Below are positions 1 to 9,013 of a DNA stretch of 64,000 nt, one piece after another. Location: positions 25,663 through 89,662 of the forward strand of contig JBGSIB010000010.1 in assembly GCA_041751955.1 (NCBI GenBank), given 5' to 3'. Under the pieces are notes generated by a model that searched no databases, had not been told where the DNA came from, and saw only the letters and a program-made list of their open reading frames with translations. A program made the translations under genes and the position numbers. Position 1 is the stretch's first letter, and each line of letters starts with the position of its first letter. Source of the stretch: UBA2040 sp041751955 (GTDB lineage Bacteria > Bacteroidota > Bacteroidia > Flavobacteriales_D > Crocinitomicaceae).

Positions 1-684
1 GTTACTTGCGATAAACAAGGACGAATCATTGAATTCAATAAAGCCGCTGAACAAGCTTTTGGCTATTCGAAAAAAGAGATATTTAAAAAACCTGTTTCGA
101 TTTTATATGCAAACCATGATCAGGCCTATGTAGTCAAAGAAGCCATAAATTTAAATGACATTTACAAAGGTGAAGTTCTGAACCATAAGAAAAACGGTGA
201 GTTATTTATTTCTCAAATTAGTGCAAATAGATTATTAGACGTCAAAGGTAAATCCGTTGGTTCGATGGGAGTTTCTAGGGACATTACCAAACAGAAGGAA
301 CTAGAAACTAATTTTGAATCCATCGTCAATAATGTTGCGGATATTGTTTATAGCTGTGATTTTCAAGGCAATTTCATTTTTGTAAACAAAACAGCCACAG
401 AAATTTTAGGATATGGATTAGATGAATTAATTGGCCGCCCTTTCACAGATTTCATTCTCAAAGAAGATATTCGAAAAGTTACTGAAAGTTATGCTGATCA
501 GGTTAAAATGCGAACGCCTGTTTCCTATCTCGAATTTCGAGTGATTAAAAAGAATGGAGAGATTATTACAGTAGGGCAAACTGTGCGTTTTGTGATGAGT
601 CAAATCCATAAAGGTCATATCATTGGTGTTCACGGTATTTCCAGAAGTATCAAGGAAAGACACAAGAAAGATCAAAGTCAGTAG
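1..684 (+). CDS. PAS-domain sensory protein, C-terminal part (5' end outside window)
   Basis: The frame is open from base 1, so the start lies upstream; about 227 codons are visible. Two PAS domains can be read: the first over residues ~1-95 (motif NKAAEQAFGYSKKE, closing with the PAC-like GVSRDITKQKE), the second over ~100-222 (NKTATEILGYGLDELIG, closing with GISRSIKERHKK). PAS domains bind small ligands or sense redox and light, and pass the signal to an output domain. The protein stops just after the second PAC segment, so any kinase, cyclase or other output module must lie upstream of the window. Confident as a PAS protein; what it signals to is unknown. Confidence 0.85.
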   Translation, partial: VTCDKQGRIIEFNKAAEQAFGYSKKEIFKKPVSILYANHDQAYVVKEAINLNDIYKGEVLNHKKNGELFISQISANRLLDVKGKSVGSMGVSRDITKQKELETNFESIVNNVADIVYSCDFQGNFIFVNKTATEILGYGLDELIGRPFTDFILKEDIRKVTESYADQVKMRTPVSYLEFRVIKKNGEIITVGQTVRFVMSQIHKGHIIGVHGISRSIKERHKKDQSQ

Positions 685-794
685 TGATTTTCATAGTTGC
701 AAGGCTTTAATTATTCATCCTTCTAACCATTGATTATTATCTTTTTATTGTAATTTTTATTTTAGGCAAGACTTTTGCTATCTTCACGACTGTT

Positions 795-1988
795 ATGAGA
801 AAAATTATTTTATTCTGCTTGTTGTTTACTGCGCTAAACACCTTTGCACAAAAGAAAACTGAAGTCGAAACGGTTTACCGTTATCTATATTTAAAAGCAG
901 ATTCTACCAACAATCAGTTATTTGAAGTTGATGAGGTCAAAACCGACTTTTATCAGGACCTTCGGAAGGCTGTAATTGATAATCGAATCAATTTATATTC
1001 AGAGGATTCAGACAATAAATTTGTTTTCCCAACTGTTCTGCCTGCTGTAGAATATGTAATCGATAAATCTACTGGTCAAGCGCAAAAGGAAATAAAGCGT
1101 GTTTCTTATTTTGAAATGGATACCGACGAGAAAAAAACGATTCCGAACAATCAGGATATTTATGAAGCTATCACACGACCTATGCTTGGCAATGAGCTCA
1201 AGGAAATTAGAGTGATGGAAAAAGGGACATGGAACAAGAAGAATCAGACCTATGAGTTTGAACCTATTTTTCTCGGTTTTGTGCGCAACGATTACAATGA
1301 CATTTTTAAAAATTCCGTTTGGGTAAGTATAGAAGAATTGAACGACCTCACTGATTTTCAAAGCAAATCATGGGTTAAATTTTTCAACGGAAAGTCATAT
1401 TCCGCATTTCCATATAAACAATATGGCTATGAACCGACTTTTGCAAAGGAAGATTGCTTGCATGCAAAATGGAAAGTAATAGAACGGATTCCTGAAAATG
1501 AAATTCTTTTCAAGAACGAGAATCCTTCTTACTCTTTTCTTGGCGAAATTTGTCGATTGGTAGAAGATGGTTTCTTGAAAATAGAATCATCAAATCCTAT
1601 TCGATACGCTTATGGTGATGCGGATGAGGTATTTATGACGCGTCGCTCGACAACACCCTTGGTGGATGACGCGGGTGAACCCATTTTGGTAGTCAATGAT
1701 GCTGGTGAAATGATTAACGTTTATGTTTTTGATGTCGAATTGCATTTGCGTACGAGCAAATTGAAATACATTAAAGTACGTGAGGAAGGCGGTTTAGCAC
1801 AAACCTTGCATTTTATTTTTGACGAAAACGGCGAAGAAATAGAATATTTTTCTATTGCCATGAACGACGTTGCTGACATAGGTATGATGGTGACGCACAA
1901 AGATTGGTATACATTCTTAAGATTGATGAAATACAAAGCCAATACAATTCGCCAATCCAGTTGTGATGATATAAAAATGCGTAACTAA
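795..1988 (+). CDS. Secreted protein of unknown function (faintly GldN-like)
   Basis: 397 residues. The N-terminus is a clear signal peptide (LFCLLFTALNTFAQ, cleavage after AQ), so the protein is exported. The rest is soluble with no transmembrane segment. A segment around residue 118 (DIYEAITRPMLGNELKE) and the layout of the second half recall the T9SS/gliding protein GldN, but typical GldN signatures are missing, so the function stays open. The sequence DDAGEPILVVNDAGEM near residue 297 contains a short internal duplication (DDAGE / NDAGE). It is followed closely by another exported protein gene on the same strand. Expression and secretion are likely; any gliding role is speculation. Confidence 0.75.
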   Translation: MRKIILFCLLFTALNTFAQKKTEVETVYRYLYLKADSTNNQLFEVDEVKTDFYQDLRKAVIDNRINLYSEDSDNKFVFPTVLPAVEYVIDKSTGQAQKEIKRVSYFEMDTDEKKTIPNNQDIYEAITRPMLGNELKEIRVMEKGTWNKKNQTYEFEPIFLGFVRNDYNDIFKNSVWVSIEELNDLTDFQSKSWVKFFNGKSYSAFPYKQYGYEPTFAKEDCLHAKWKVIERIPENEILFKNENPSYSFLGEICRLVEDGFLKIESSNPIRYAYGDADEVFMTRRSTTPLVDDAGEPILVVNDAGEMINVYVFDVELHLRTSKLKYIKVREEGGLAQTLHFIFDENGEEIEYFSIAMNDVADIGMMVTHKDWYTFLRLMKYKANTIRQSSCDDIKMRN

Positions 1989-2026
1989 TCAAATCTGAAT
2001 ACGACTATCAATAGAACTTGAAGACA

Positions 2027-2638
2027 ATGAAAAAACGCAGCCATTTCATTTTTTTCTTGTTCTTTTCTTTTTCGTCTTTTGCCGACGAAATGCCCGCGGA
2101 GTATCACGAAATCAAAATACATTTTTTGCACGGTTCCAGACCCAAAAGAGGATTCAAAACAACAGAATCGAAAGCCTTTGGAGGAATTCACGGTGGTCAC
2201 GTTACCCTAGAAATAGATGGAATGGAATATGGTTTTAACCCTTCGCAAATACCCGTTCACATTTTCCCCAAAAAGAAGAAACTTCATTCATCCTTTGATG
2301 AAACTCCAGTTTCACAGAAAGTAAATGGTGAAAGAAAATACACGACTATTTCAATGGCAATTGATCACGAAAAGTATGTGCAATTGAAATCGATAATTCG
2401 CTCTTATTTAGACCAATCCCCATACGATTACGCTTTTTTCGGCATGCGTTGTGCCGCTTCAACTAGGGATATTTTGGAACAATTGGACATTATGAAAGAC
2501 CGAAGTAATTTCAATTCTATCCGTAAAGCATTTTATCCCAAAAGATTACGTCGACAACTTTTGAAAATGGTCGATGAAAAGGGATTCAAAATAGAAGGTG
2601 TTGAAGGTAGATTGAGTAGAAAGTGGGAAAGAACTTGA
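2027..2638 (+). CDS. Exported protein, possible permuted papain-like (NlpC/P60- or YiiX-type) hydrolase
   Basis: About 203 residues. The ATG at 2027 is chosen over the in-frame TTG at 2018 because it gives a clean signal peptide (MKKRSHFIFFLFFSFSSFAD). The mature part has GGIHGGHVTLEIDG near residue 53 and FFGMRCAASTRDILEQL near residue 140. A His in a beta strand followed much later by a Cys at the start of a helix is the order of catalytic residues in circularly permuted papain-like proteins (YiiX, LRAT, DUF4105-like). That is inference from two motifs only. Such enzymes cleave peptide or amide/ester bonds, often in the cell wall. The gene follows another exported unknown by 38 nt and may share its transcript. 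Confidence 0.65.
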   Translation: MKKRSHFIFFLFFSFSSFADEMPAEYHEIKIHFLHGSRPKRGFKTTESKAFGGIHGGHVTLEIDGMEYGFNPSQIPVHIFPKKKKLHSSFDETPVSQKVNGERKYTTISMAIDHEKYVQLKSIIRSYLDQSPYDYAFFGMRCAASTRDILEQLDIMKDRSNFNSIRKAFYPKRLRRQLLKMVDEKGFKIEGVEGRLSRKWERT

Positions 2639-2754
2639 CTTTCAGTGAACAGAAAAATAAACCCGTTTTTTAGCACCGTTGCTATGTAAACAAGTCGTAT
2701 TTAATTTTTCTAGTCCTTAAAACATTCTTATTTTAGCTCTTCGAAAGAAGAACA

Positions 2755-3201
2755 ATGCATCATAAAACGACAAATCTGCTCAAATTATTTTTTATTCTTT
2801 TATTGATTTGCACGGGAATCATAGCCTGTCGAAAGGATATTGACACACCTTCTCCTACGACCGAAAAAGTTATTGGCAAATGGACATGGGTTTCCTCATC
2901 TGGAGCCGGTAATACTGCTATCACTCCACAAAGCGCCGGTTATGAATTGGAACGCGAATACGAAGCAAATGGTGTTTACAAGCTTTTTAAAGATGGCAAA
3001 AAGGAAGAAAAATTTATTTTTGAGTTCATCGAAGCAACGACCATCAATTTTGAAGCACCACAATATATTTTGAAATACCGTAACAGCGGCTTGAATAAAA
3101 AAGAAAAGTTTCGGGAGAATTTTTACTTCCAAGGAAATGACACCTTGTTTGTTCAACGAGATTGTGCAGGTTGCTTCGTTGATAGTTATGTAAGAAATTA
3201 G
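2755..3201 (+). CDS. Small lipoprotein, lipocalin-like
   Basis: 148 residues. The N-terminus is a lipoprotein signal peptide with lipobox GIIAC (Cys at residue 25), so the protein should be lipid-anchored. The mature part starts with KVIGKWTWVSSSG, the N-terminal signature of the lipocalin-like domain common in small Bacteroidota lipoproteins, followed by short beta-rich segments (FEFIEATTINFE, NFYFQGNDTLFV). It ends with a Cys pair (DCAGC). The ligand is unknown. It stands alone with its own 116-nt upstream gap and precedes another lipoprotein gene. Confidence 0.7.
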   Translation: MHHKTTNLLKLFFILLLICTGIIACRKDIDTPSPTTEKVIGKWTWVSSSGAGNTAITPQSAGYELEREYEANGVYKLFKDGKKEEKFIFEFIEATTINFEAPQYILKYRNSGLNKKEKFRENFYFQGNDTLFVQRDCAGCFVDSYVRN

Positions 3202-3247
3202 TTGAGTTTATAGTTTTATTCCCTAACTTCGGTCTAAATCACATACT

Positions 3248-4351
3248 ATGTTCGGTCGTTTTACTTCTTTCAAAATAGTATTTATCCTATTCGTTTCGAG
3301 CGCTTTTCTTTCCTGCAAGAAAAAAGAAAATGCACCCATACCAGAAGCCGTTGATTTCGATAATTCAGTCCAATGGCGAACATTAAACACGAGTAATGGA
3401 TTGACAGGAGACAATATTTTAGCGATTGAAGAGGATAATTTTGGAAATGTTTGGGTCGCAACTATGAGCGAATATATGGTTCCTCAGGGAACTGGTTGGT
3501 GGATTAAACAAACATCGGCTCTTCAGCAAGTTAGGAAAACAGGAACAATTGTTTCCGTTTTAGATTCAATAGATACCCAATTGCTGAAAGGAAGAGTCTC
3601 TGCGTTTTGCTATGGACCAGGAAACGACTTGTATTTTGGCAAAGCAGATGGCACGGAGTCTTCAATTGTTCATCGAACAAACGGAATCTATTCAGATTTC
3701 CCAATGACTTCTGCGAATAATGGAGATTTTTTTAGTCTGCTGTTAAATGAAAATGGATTGTGGTTTGGTAAATTACAAAACGCACAAAATGGACTCTTCA
3801 ATCTGAACAACGGCGTTTATACAAAATACGATTATTCCAACAGTGCTTTGCCTTCGTTTCCGCAACGATTTAATTTGATTCCAATCAACACTGCGGACTT
3901 TTTTATCAATACAAGACAAGATCTTTTAAAAATGGGTTCGGGCACAATTTCTGTGTTGTACGAGGATATTTGGGCAGATGGTATGGGAAAAGACTCGCAA
4001 GGAAACATTTGGACAGTAGGCTTGGTTAATTCTTCTACGAAATACCAATTGTTAAAGTTTGACGGATTGGACACGGTGCACATACAAACACCAATAAATT
4101 ATTCGAACAATATTAAGATTTCAGATTTGGTTGTTGATAGTCACGACAACATTTGGATTGCGACAGACGACTCCAATCCAAAAGGAATATTTAAATTCAA
4201 TGGCACTGATTGGGTCAACTATACTGTTGCGAATTCACCTTTGCATTCCAACGCTATAAACAACTTATTTGTTGATTCAGAAGGAAATTTATGGATTAGC
4301 TCAACAGACAATGGTTTGCTCGTTTTAAATGAATTTGGAACAAGAAACTGA
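3248..4351 (+). CDS. Lipoprotein with two-component-regulator-type beta-propeller repeats
   Basis: 367 residues with lipobox AFLSC (Cys near residue 23). The mature part carries recurring propeller repeats of the Reg_prop type: NGLTGDNILAIEEDNFGNVW, GKDSQGNIWTVG, VDSHDNIWIATDD and FVDSEGNLWISSTDNG. In Bacteroidota these blades usually form the periplasmic sensor of hybrid two-component systems; here they stand alone on a lipid anchor, so a binding or scaffold role is inferred. The stop codon shares one base with the start of the next gene (TGATG), so the two are translationally coupled and probably work together. A -7-like TAACTTCG lies at 3225-3232. Confidence 0.8.
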   Translation: MFGRFTSFKIVFILFVSSAFLSCKKKENAPIPEAVDFDNSVQWRTLNTSNGLTGDNILAIEEDNFGNVWVATMSEYMVPQGTGWWIKQTSALQQVRKTGTIVSVLDSIDTQLLKGRVSAFCYGPGNDLYFGKADGTESSIVHRTNGIYSDFPMTSANNGDFFSLLLNENGLWFGKLQNAQNGLFNLNNGVYTKYDYSNSALPSFPQRFNLIPINTADFFINTRQDLLKMGSGTISVLYEDIWADGMGKDSQGNIWTVGLVNSSTKYQLLKFDGLDTVHIQTPINYSNNIKISDLVVDSHDNIWIATDDSNPKGIFKFNGTDWVNYTVANSPLHSNAINNLFVDSEGNLWISSTDNGLLVLNEFGTRN

Positions 4352-4677
4352 TGAGAAAATATTTCTTCATTTTACTTTTTGCGTTCATTTTGCTGGGATT
4401 TAAAAATGCTATGGCTAAACAAAGCGAAATTATACCATACATAGCCGAAAACAGCGTTAAATCAAAAGCCTTGACGGTACTCGAACAGAAGTGCAATGAC
4501 TGTCATCTGAAAAAATACAAATCCATCATTTTCACAGAGAAGAATATGGATGTACTGGCGAAAAGCATTCATATTCAGGTTTTTGTGAAAAAGAAAATGC
4601 CAAAAGGCAAAGTTAAATTAACGGATTTAGAAAGTGAATCCTTGCGCGCATGGCTGACTTCCATCGGGATTCAATAG
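4351..4677 (+). CDS. Exported single-heme cytochrome c-like protein
   Basis: 108 residues with a signal peptide (residues 1-22) and one CNDCH motif near residue 48, the CxxCH heme c attachment site. A possible distal ligand is Met in KKMPKGKVKL near residue 83, followed by a C-terminal helix (ESESLRAWLTSIGIQ) as in small class I cytochrome domains. The expected role is electron transfer, or a heme-binding partner, outside the cytoplasmic membrane. The ATG overlaps the stop of the upstream propeller lipoprotein by one base. No oxidoreductase gene lies nearby, so the redox partner is unknown. Confidence 0.75.
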   Translation: MRKYFFILLFAFILLGFKNAMAKQSEIIPYIAENSVKSKALTVLEQKCNDCHLKKYKSIIFTEKNMDVLAKSIHIQVFVKKKMPKGKVKLTDLESESLRAWLTSIGIQ

Positions 4678-4774
4678 ACTTTTTCGGCCATAATTCTTTT
4701 GATGTGCTATTTTTAAAACAAAGTTGAAAAGAATAAATTTGGCCTTAGAAGTGAGTTTTGCGATGTGACATTTC

Positions 4775-5512
4775 TCATTCAATCGATTTGGACTTTTTAG
4801 CGGATTGAGCAGCAAAAAGCTGATAATTCAAGCCTATTAAAATTTGATGATTTTTTAATGTTCGCTCCTGTGGACTTAGCTGATACAGGAAATATTTAGC
4901 ACCCTTTTCTGATCCAGAATTTACATTGTTGAGTCCGTGTAAAACAGAGAAGTTCAGCCGTAATTTGTCAGAAATATCGTAGCCCATTTGAGCGTTGATG
5001 CCAAAATCTATGCTTTTTAACTGCTTACCACCTCCTTGAAGACCTTCTGGTTCATCATCTCGATAGAAGCTAATGAAATACGAATCTGTTAGTAAAAAAC
5101 TACTATATCCTCCAATTCCGAAATTGAATTTTTTAACTTGAAAATGAGCTGTTATTGGCAAGTATAAATTCTTTGATTTTCGTTCGGTGATTACTTCCAT
5201 TCGGTAAAAGTTCAAATACGTCATGTCCGTGTACAAATTGAAGGTTTCTCTTTGTTCGCCTTTGATTTGACTAAAACCCAAACCCGTTTCCAGCTGAAAA
5301 TGTTTGAAATGATGCATGTAGCTGGCAAGAAGGTTGAAGGCTGGCAAATAGCGATCGCTAATTTTTGTACCCGAAAGCACTTCATCCTCAATAGAATGAA
5401 CAGATGCAATTTTCCCCATTCCGGAAAAGACCGACAAACGAACTTCATTTTGAGCCATAAATGTCCCTACTGAAAAATACAGAAAACACGAAAACAACAG
5501 TACCTTTTTCAT
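4775..5512 (-). CDS. Outer-membrane beta-barrel protein
   Basis: 245 residues with a signal peptide (MKKVLLFSCFLYFSVGTFMAQ). Alternating hydrophobic/polar strands run to the C-terminus: LNLLASYMHHFKHFQLETGL, YLPITAHFQVKKFNFGIGGY, LRLNFSVLHGLNNV and HQILIGLNYQLFAAQ. This is the pattern of the OmpA/PorT-like outer-membrane barrel families of Bacteroidota. Size suits an 8- to 10-stranded barrel. It points towards the cytochrome gene (convergent). A transport or structural role is likely; the substrate cannot be told. Confidence 0.75.
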   Translation of the reverse strand: MKKVLLFSCFLYFSVGTFMAQNEVRLSVFSGMGKIASVHSIEDEVLSGTKISDRYLPAFNLLASYMHHFKHFQLETGLGFSQIKGEQRETFNLYTDMTYLNFYRMEVITERKSKNLYLPITAHFQVKKFNFGIGGYSSFLLTDSYFISFYRDDEPEGLQGGGKQLKSIDFGINAQMGYDISDKLRLNFSVLHGLNNVNSGSEKGAKYFLYQLSPQERTLKNHQILIGLNYQLFAAQSAKKSKSIE

Positions 5513-5723
5513 TTTTTTTTGATTTATAGATTAGGTAATAATTTGCCATGCGCTTTTTTTGGTAAAAACGGTTTATACCTATTCATATTGCTGTTTCCTT
5601 GGCGTGTTTATTTAAGTGATGTTATCAACTTGTCAAGTGTTATTATTTGCCTAATAAGTGTTCACAATGAATAAACGAAATATTATAAGGTCCATTCAAG
5701 TTTTGCATTAAGATTATGTAAAA

Positions 5724-6311
5724 ATGTCTAGATTAGTGGTCGGTATACCAAGGGAATTATCCATATATGTGGGATTAGCAAATTGTTATGTACAATACCC
5801 TGGAATTGCCCCTATTATGACATTAATGCCAATTATAAAATATTCTGAAAATAGCGATGTGGTTAAAATAGCCCTAAGAAATTTCAGAAATGATAATCAA
5901 GGGGTGAAATTTGACGGTATTATTTCAAATGGAAAAATACACGGAATGTATTCGTTTCATACTTTGCAATCCAAATTAAATGGATATGTTCTGTCAACAC
6001 TGAAATTAGTAGGTAAATACGACATCGAGACCGGCGAAATAGAAATACGCTTAAAAGCAAGTATTATACTTTATTTAATGCTAATCGTTCCGACTTTTTT
6101 ATACGCAAACTTAATATGGAATAATGTAACCAGAAATGAAACTCTAATTCCTAGCGCAATTGCATTAACATTTGCAACGTTTTTTCTTATTCTGCCTATT
6201 TTCTTTCATTTACTTGAAATAGCACTATTTAAAAAGGACTTAGAAAGAGCCATTAAAAAAGCACAGAACGATATAAAGGTCAAAAAAAATGATGTACATA
6301 ATACGGTCTAA
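5724..6311 (+). CDS. Unknown protein with two C-terminal membrane helices
   Basis: 195 residues, not recognised. There is no signal peptide. The first ~110 residues look like a soluble beta-rich domain (FDGIISNGKIHGMYSFHTL). Then come two hydrophobic segments (about residues 112-132 and 143-168) and a charged tail ending in KKNDVHNTV. The topology suggests a cytoplasmic or peripheral domain held by a hairpin of two helices. The upstream 211 nt hold no clear promoter. Base composition is a little more AT-rich than its neighbours, and there are no family motifs, so it may be a lineage-specific gene. Confidence 0.55.
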   Translation: MSRLVVGIPRELSIYVGLANCYVQYPGIAPIMTLMPIIKYSENSDVVKIALRNFRNDNQGVKFDGIISNGKIHGMYSFHTLQSKLNGYVLSTLKLVGKYDIETGEIEIRLKASIILYLMLIVPTFLYANLIWNNVTRNETLIPSAIALTFATFFLILPIFFHLLEIALFKKDLERAIKKAQNDIKVKKNDVHNTV

Positions 6312-6366
6312 AATACATAAACCAGCCAACCTAACCGTTTTTCCGTATTTTAGTCCCGAACGTTAA

Positions 6367-8244
6367 TCAAACCCTATCCGCCAAATCCAACCAACGGTTC
6401 GTTTTGGCTTCAATCGCTTCGACGATTTCTTTCAGTTTGATGCCCGCTTGGGTCAATTCTTCGCTATTGGCCGTACTTGAGGAAAGAACGGCGGTAAAGG
6501 CATCCTTTTCTTCTTCCAACTTTTCTAATTCTTCTTCGATGGTGTCGTATTCCAACTTTTCTTTGAAACTGAGCTTTTTCTTTTCTTCAGTTGGCTTGTT
6601 TTCTTGCTTTGGCGCAAGGTCAATGGATTTTTCTTCGATTACTTTGGTTTCGACCATACGTCCCGGACCTTTGGAACTGGTTTGACGGAAAGCGGTGTAG
6701 TTGCCAGTAATGTCTTTGATCATGCCTTCTCCTTCGAAAACAAAGAGGTGATCTACCATTTTATCCATGAAATATCGGTCGTGACTCACCACAATCAAGC
6801 AACCTTCAAACTGGCGCAAATAATCTTCCAAGACGCTCATGACGAAGATATCCAAATCATTTGTTGGCTCATCGAGAATCAAGAAATTGGGGTTGGACAT
6901 CAGAATGGTTAGCAATTTCAAACGGCGTTTTTCACCACCACTCAATTTGTAAACGAACTGAAAATGCATGTGTCTTGGAAACAAAAACTTTTCCAAAAGC
7001 TGCGCTGCGCTTAATGTTTTTCCTTTTTCAAGTGGAATGTACTCGGCAATGTCACGGATGACATCGATGACTTTTTTATCATTGTCTGTTTCCAGCAAAT
7101 CTTGGCTGTAATAGCCAAAATGAACGGTTTCGCCAACGGTTACTTTTCCGCCATCAACAGGGACATTGTTGGTGATCATTTGTAAAAAAGTACTTTTACC
7201 AGTTCCATTTTTACCAACAATTCCAAGGCGCTCTTTGCGCTGAAAATGATACGAGAAATTGTCCAATATTTTGATGTTGGGCCAAGCTTTCGATACTTTG
7301 TGGAATTCGACAATTTTTGAGCCCAAACGTTCCATTTTAACCGGAATGTCCATTTCGTCTTCGTCCAATCGAATGGATGCCGTTTGTTTGATCCCATCAA
7401 AAGCTTCAACACGGGCTTTTTGTTTCACGCCGCGTGCTTTGGGTTGACGACGAATCCAGTCCAATTCTTTTTTGAACGTATTTTTCGCTTTGCCAACTGT
7501 GGAGGCCAATTGTTCTTGACGTTCAGCCTTTTTCTCCAAATAATAGGAGAAATTCCCTTTGTATTTGTAAAGAGTTTCATCTTCTAATTCTAAAATCACA
7601 TCGCAGACCACTTCCAAGAAATAACGGTCGTGCGTCACCATTAAAATCGTTGATTTGGATTTCGATAAATATTCCTCCAACCATTCGATCATGTCCAAAT
7701 CCAAGTGATTGGTAGGCTCATCGAGAATTAAAATGTCGGCTTCAGAAACCAGAACTTTCGCCAAAGCAACCCGTTTTTGTTGACCTCCAGAAAGCATGGC
7801 TACTTTTTTGGACGTATCATCCAAACGCAGAATGGAAAGAATTTGCTCAATTTTAGCTTCGATATCCCAGGCATTCAAATCCGTCAGTTGCTGCATGCTC
7901 TCGTTCATCAACTCATCGTCTCCCGTTCGCATGGCAATTGTATAATTACGAATCGCAATCATTTCGGGCATGTCACCGCCTAAAACCGCTTCAAGAACCG
8001 TTTGCTTACCATCCAAGTTTTCGGCTTGTTCCATGTAGGCGATAGACAAATCGTTTCGATAAACAATTCGTCCGCTATCAAGGGGTTCGAGGTCGTTCAA
8101 GCATCTCAAAAGAGTCGATTTTCCGCTACCATTTTTGGCAACAATCGCCATTTTGTCTCCTTGGTCTAAACCAAAAGAAACATCTTTAAAAATTGTGCGA
8201 ACACCAAACGTTTTGGTGATATTTTCAACTGAAAGTACATTCAT
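6367..8244 (-). CDS. ABC-F family ATPase (Uup-like)
   Basis: 625 residues with two complete ABC ATPase domains and no membrane segments. Domain 1 (~1-240) has Walker A AKNGSGKST, signature MLSGGQQKR and Walker B ILILDEPTNHLDLD. Domain 2 (~320-540) has GKNGTGKST, KLSGGEKRR and FLILDEPTNDLDI. The interdomain linker is basic and helical (ARGVKQKARVEAF). The tail (~565-625) is a charged coiled coil as in Uup. ABC-F proteins act on the ribosome or on DNA structures rather than in transport; the Uup type is linked to DNA precise excision and ribosome rescue. The start ATG at 8244 gives the canonical N-terminus. It is transcribed alone. Confidence 0.92.
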   Translation of the reverse strand: MNVLSVENITKTFGVRTIFKDVSFGLDQGDKMAIVAKNGSGKSTLLRCLNDLEPLDSGRIVYRNDLSIAYMEQAENLDGKQTVLEAVLGGDMPEMIAIRNYTIAMRTGDDELMNESMQQLTDLNAWDIEAKIEQILSILRLDDTSKKVAMLSGGQQKRVALAKVLVSEADILILDEPTNHLDLDMIEWLEEYLSKSKSTILMVTHDRYFLEVVCDVILELEDETLYKYKGNFSYYLEKKAERQEQLASTVGKAKNTFKKELDWIRRQPKARGVKQKARVEAFDGIKQTASIRLDEDEMDIPVKMERLGSKIVEFHKVSKAWPNIKILDNFSYHFQRKERLGIVGKNGTGKSTFLQMITNNVPVDGGKVTVGETVHFGYYSQDLLETDNDKKVIDVIRDIAEYIPLEKGKTLSAAQLLEKFLFPRHMHFQFVYKLSGGEKRRLKLLTILMSNPNFLILDEPTNDLDIFVMSVLEDYLRQFEGCLIVVSHDRYFMDKMVDHLFVFEGEGMIKDITGNYTAFRQTSSKGPGRMVETKVIEEKSIDLAPKQENKPTEEKKKLSFKEKLEYDTIEEELEKLEEEKDAFTAVLSSSTANSEELTQAGIKLKEIVEAIEAKTNRWLDLADRV

Positions 8245-8262
8245 ATATTATCTTGTGTCGGG

Positions 8263-8483
8263 CTTCGGCTTCGCTCAGCCCTCGTTGGAACTGACAGAGC
8301 GCATTCGAAATCCGCATTGCATTCTTATTTCATTTATTGCGTAGCGACGGTTTTGCTCAGTTCTCTTTATTAAAGCTGACTGAGCGAAGTCGAAGACCGC
8401 GTTGTATTCTTATTTCGTTTTGTTTAGAGCATCCGTTTCGCTAAGTTCTCTGTATTAAAGCTGACTGAGCGAAGCCGAAGTCA
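8263..8483. repeat. Intergenic repeat block: 85-bp tandem duplication with inverted ends
   Basis: Two direct copies of an 85-bp unit lie at 8314-8398 and 8399-8483. Their 41-nt 3' portions (8355-8395 and 8440-8480) differ at three positions. The core CTGAGCGAAGCCGAAG at 8465-8480 is a perfect inverted match to 8263-8278, so the block can form a long hairpin. A related core recurs at 17686. The second unit reaches the last codon of the downstream minus-strand gene. This looks like a dispersed REP-like repeat. Confidence 0.8.
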
Positions 8484-8957
8484 GCGAAGTCTATTCAATG
8501 AATCGAGCAATTTTCTATCTCGGTTGATACCTGTATTGGCGAGGAAAACGAAAGGAAAACCTACTACTAACATGAAAAATCCTAAATCCATTTCGCGACC
8601 AGTGATATCGTTTGCAATGCGACTTCCGCCAAAATTAATCATGATGATGACACTCGTAAGAACGATGAAATAGGTATAAAACAGCATGCGTCCAAAGCGA
8701 TGTTGACGTTTTAAGTCTTTAAAACTGATGATGGTAACGATAGTAATTAGCATCAATCCAATGCCAATAAGATAACCAGGAAAAGAATCTGTGTGTTCTA
8801 ATTTTCCACTCGCAAATTGTTCGTGATACACCCCAAAAGAGTTGGTTCTATAGCGCGTTGTGGTTGATAAAAACGAGAACATATCTGCCCCAAAACTTAC
8901 TATTCCTAGGCAAATTAGCGTGATGAGTAAATATACGGTTTGAATGCGTTGAATCAT
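8481..8957 (-). CDS. DUF4293 family membrane protein
   Basis: 158 residues when started at the ATG at 8957, giving MIQRIQTVYLLITLICLGI, the usual N-terminus of the Bacteroidota DUF4293 family. An upstream in-frame TTG (8978) lies inside the -7 promoter box, so it cannot be the start. Four hydrophobic segments are seen (about residues 5-27, 62-82, 92-114, 126-145), and the C-terminus is basic (NRDRKLLDSLNRLR). Function in the family is unknown. The last codons run into the intergenic repeat block. Confidence 0.85.
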   Translation of the reverse strand: MIQRIQTVYLLITLICLGIVSFGADMFSFLSTTTRYRTNSFGVYHEQFASGKLEHTDSFPGYLIGIGLMLITIVTIISFKDLKRQHRFGRMLFYTYFIVLTSVIIMINFGGSRIANDITGREMDLGFFMLVVGFPFVFLANTGINRDRKLLDSLNRLR

Positions 8958-8975
8958 TTTTTGAAATCTTTTCTG

Positions 8976-8983
8976 CAAAAATA
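8976..8983 (-). promoter_or_regulatory. -7 box TATTTTTG of the DUF4293 gene
   Basis: The reverse strand reads TATTTTTG, a perfect TAnnTTTG box, about 18 nt before the ATG at 8957. No clear -33 TTG is seen. The position rules out the TTG at 8978 as start codon. Confidence 0.6.
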
Positions 8984-9013
8984 CACAAGTATTGGGTTAA
9001 TGCGGTTTTTTTT

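Noticed and set aside
795..1988. GldN
   Set aside because: Only a loose resemblance in one segment and in overall layout; core GldN signatures are missing, so no name was given.
8314..8483. Possible CRISPR-like array
   Set aside because: Only two copies of an 85-bp unit directly next to each other, no unique spacers and no cas genes in the window.
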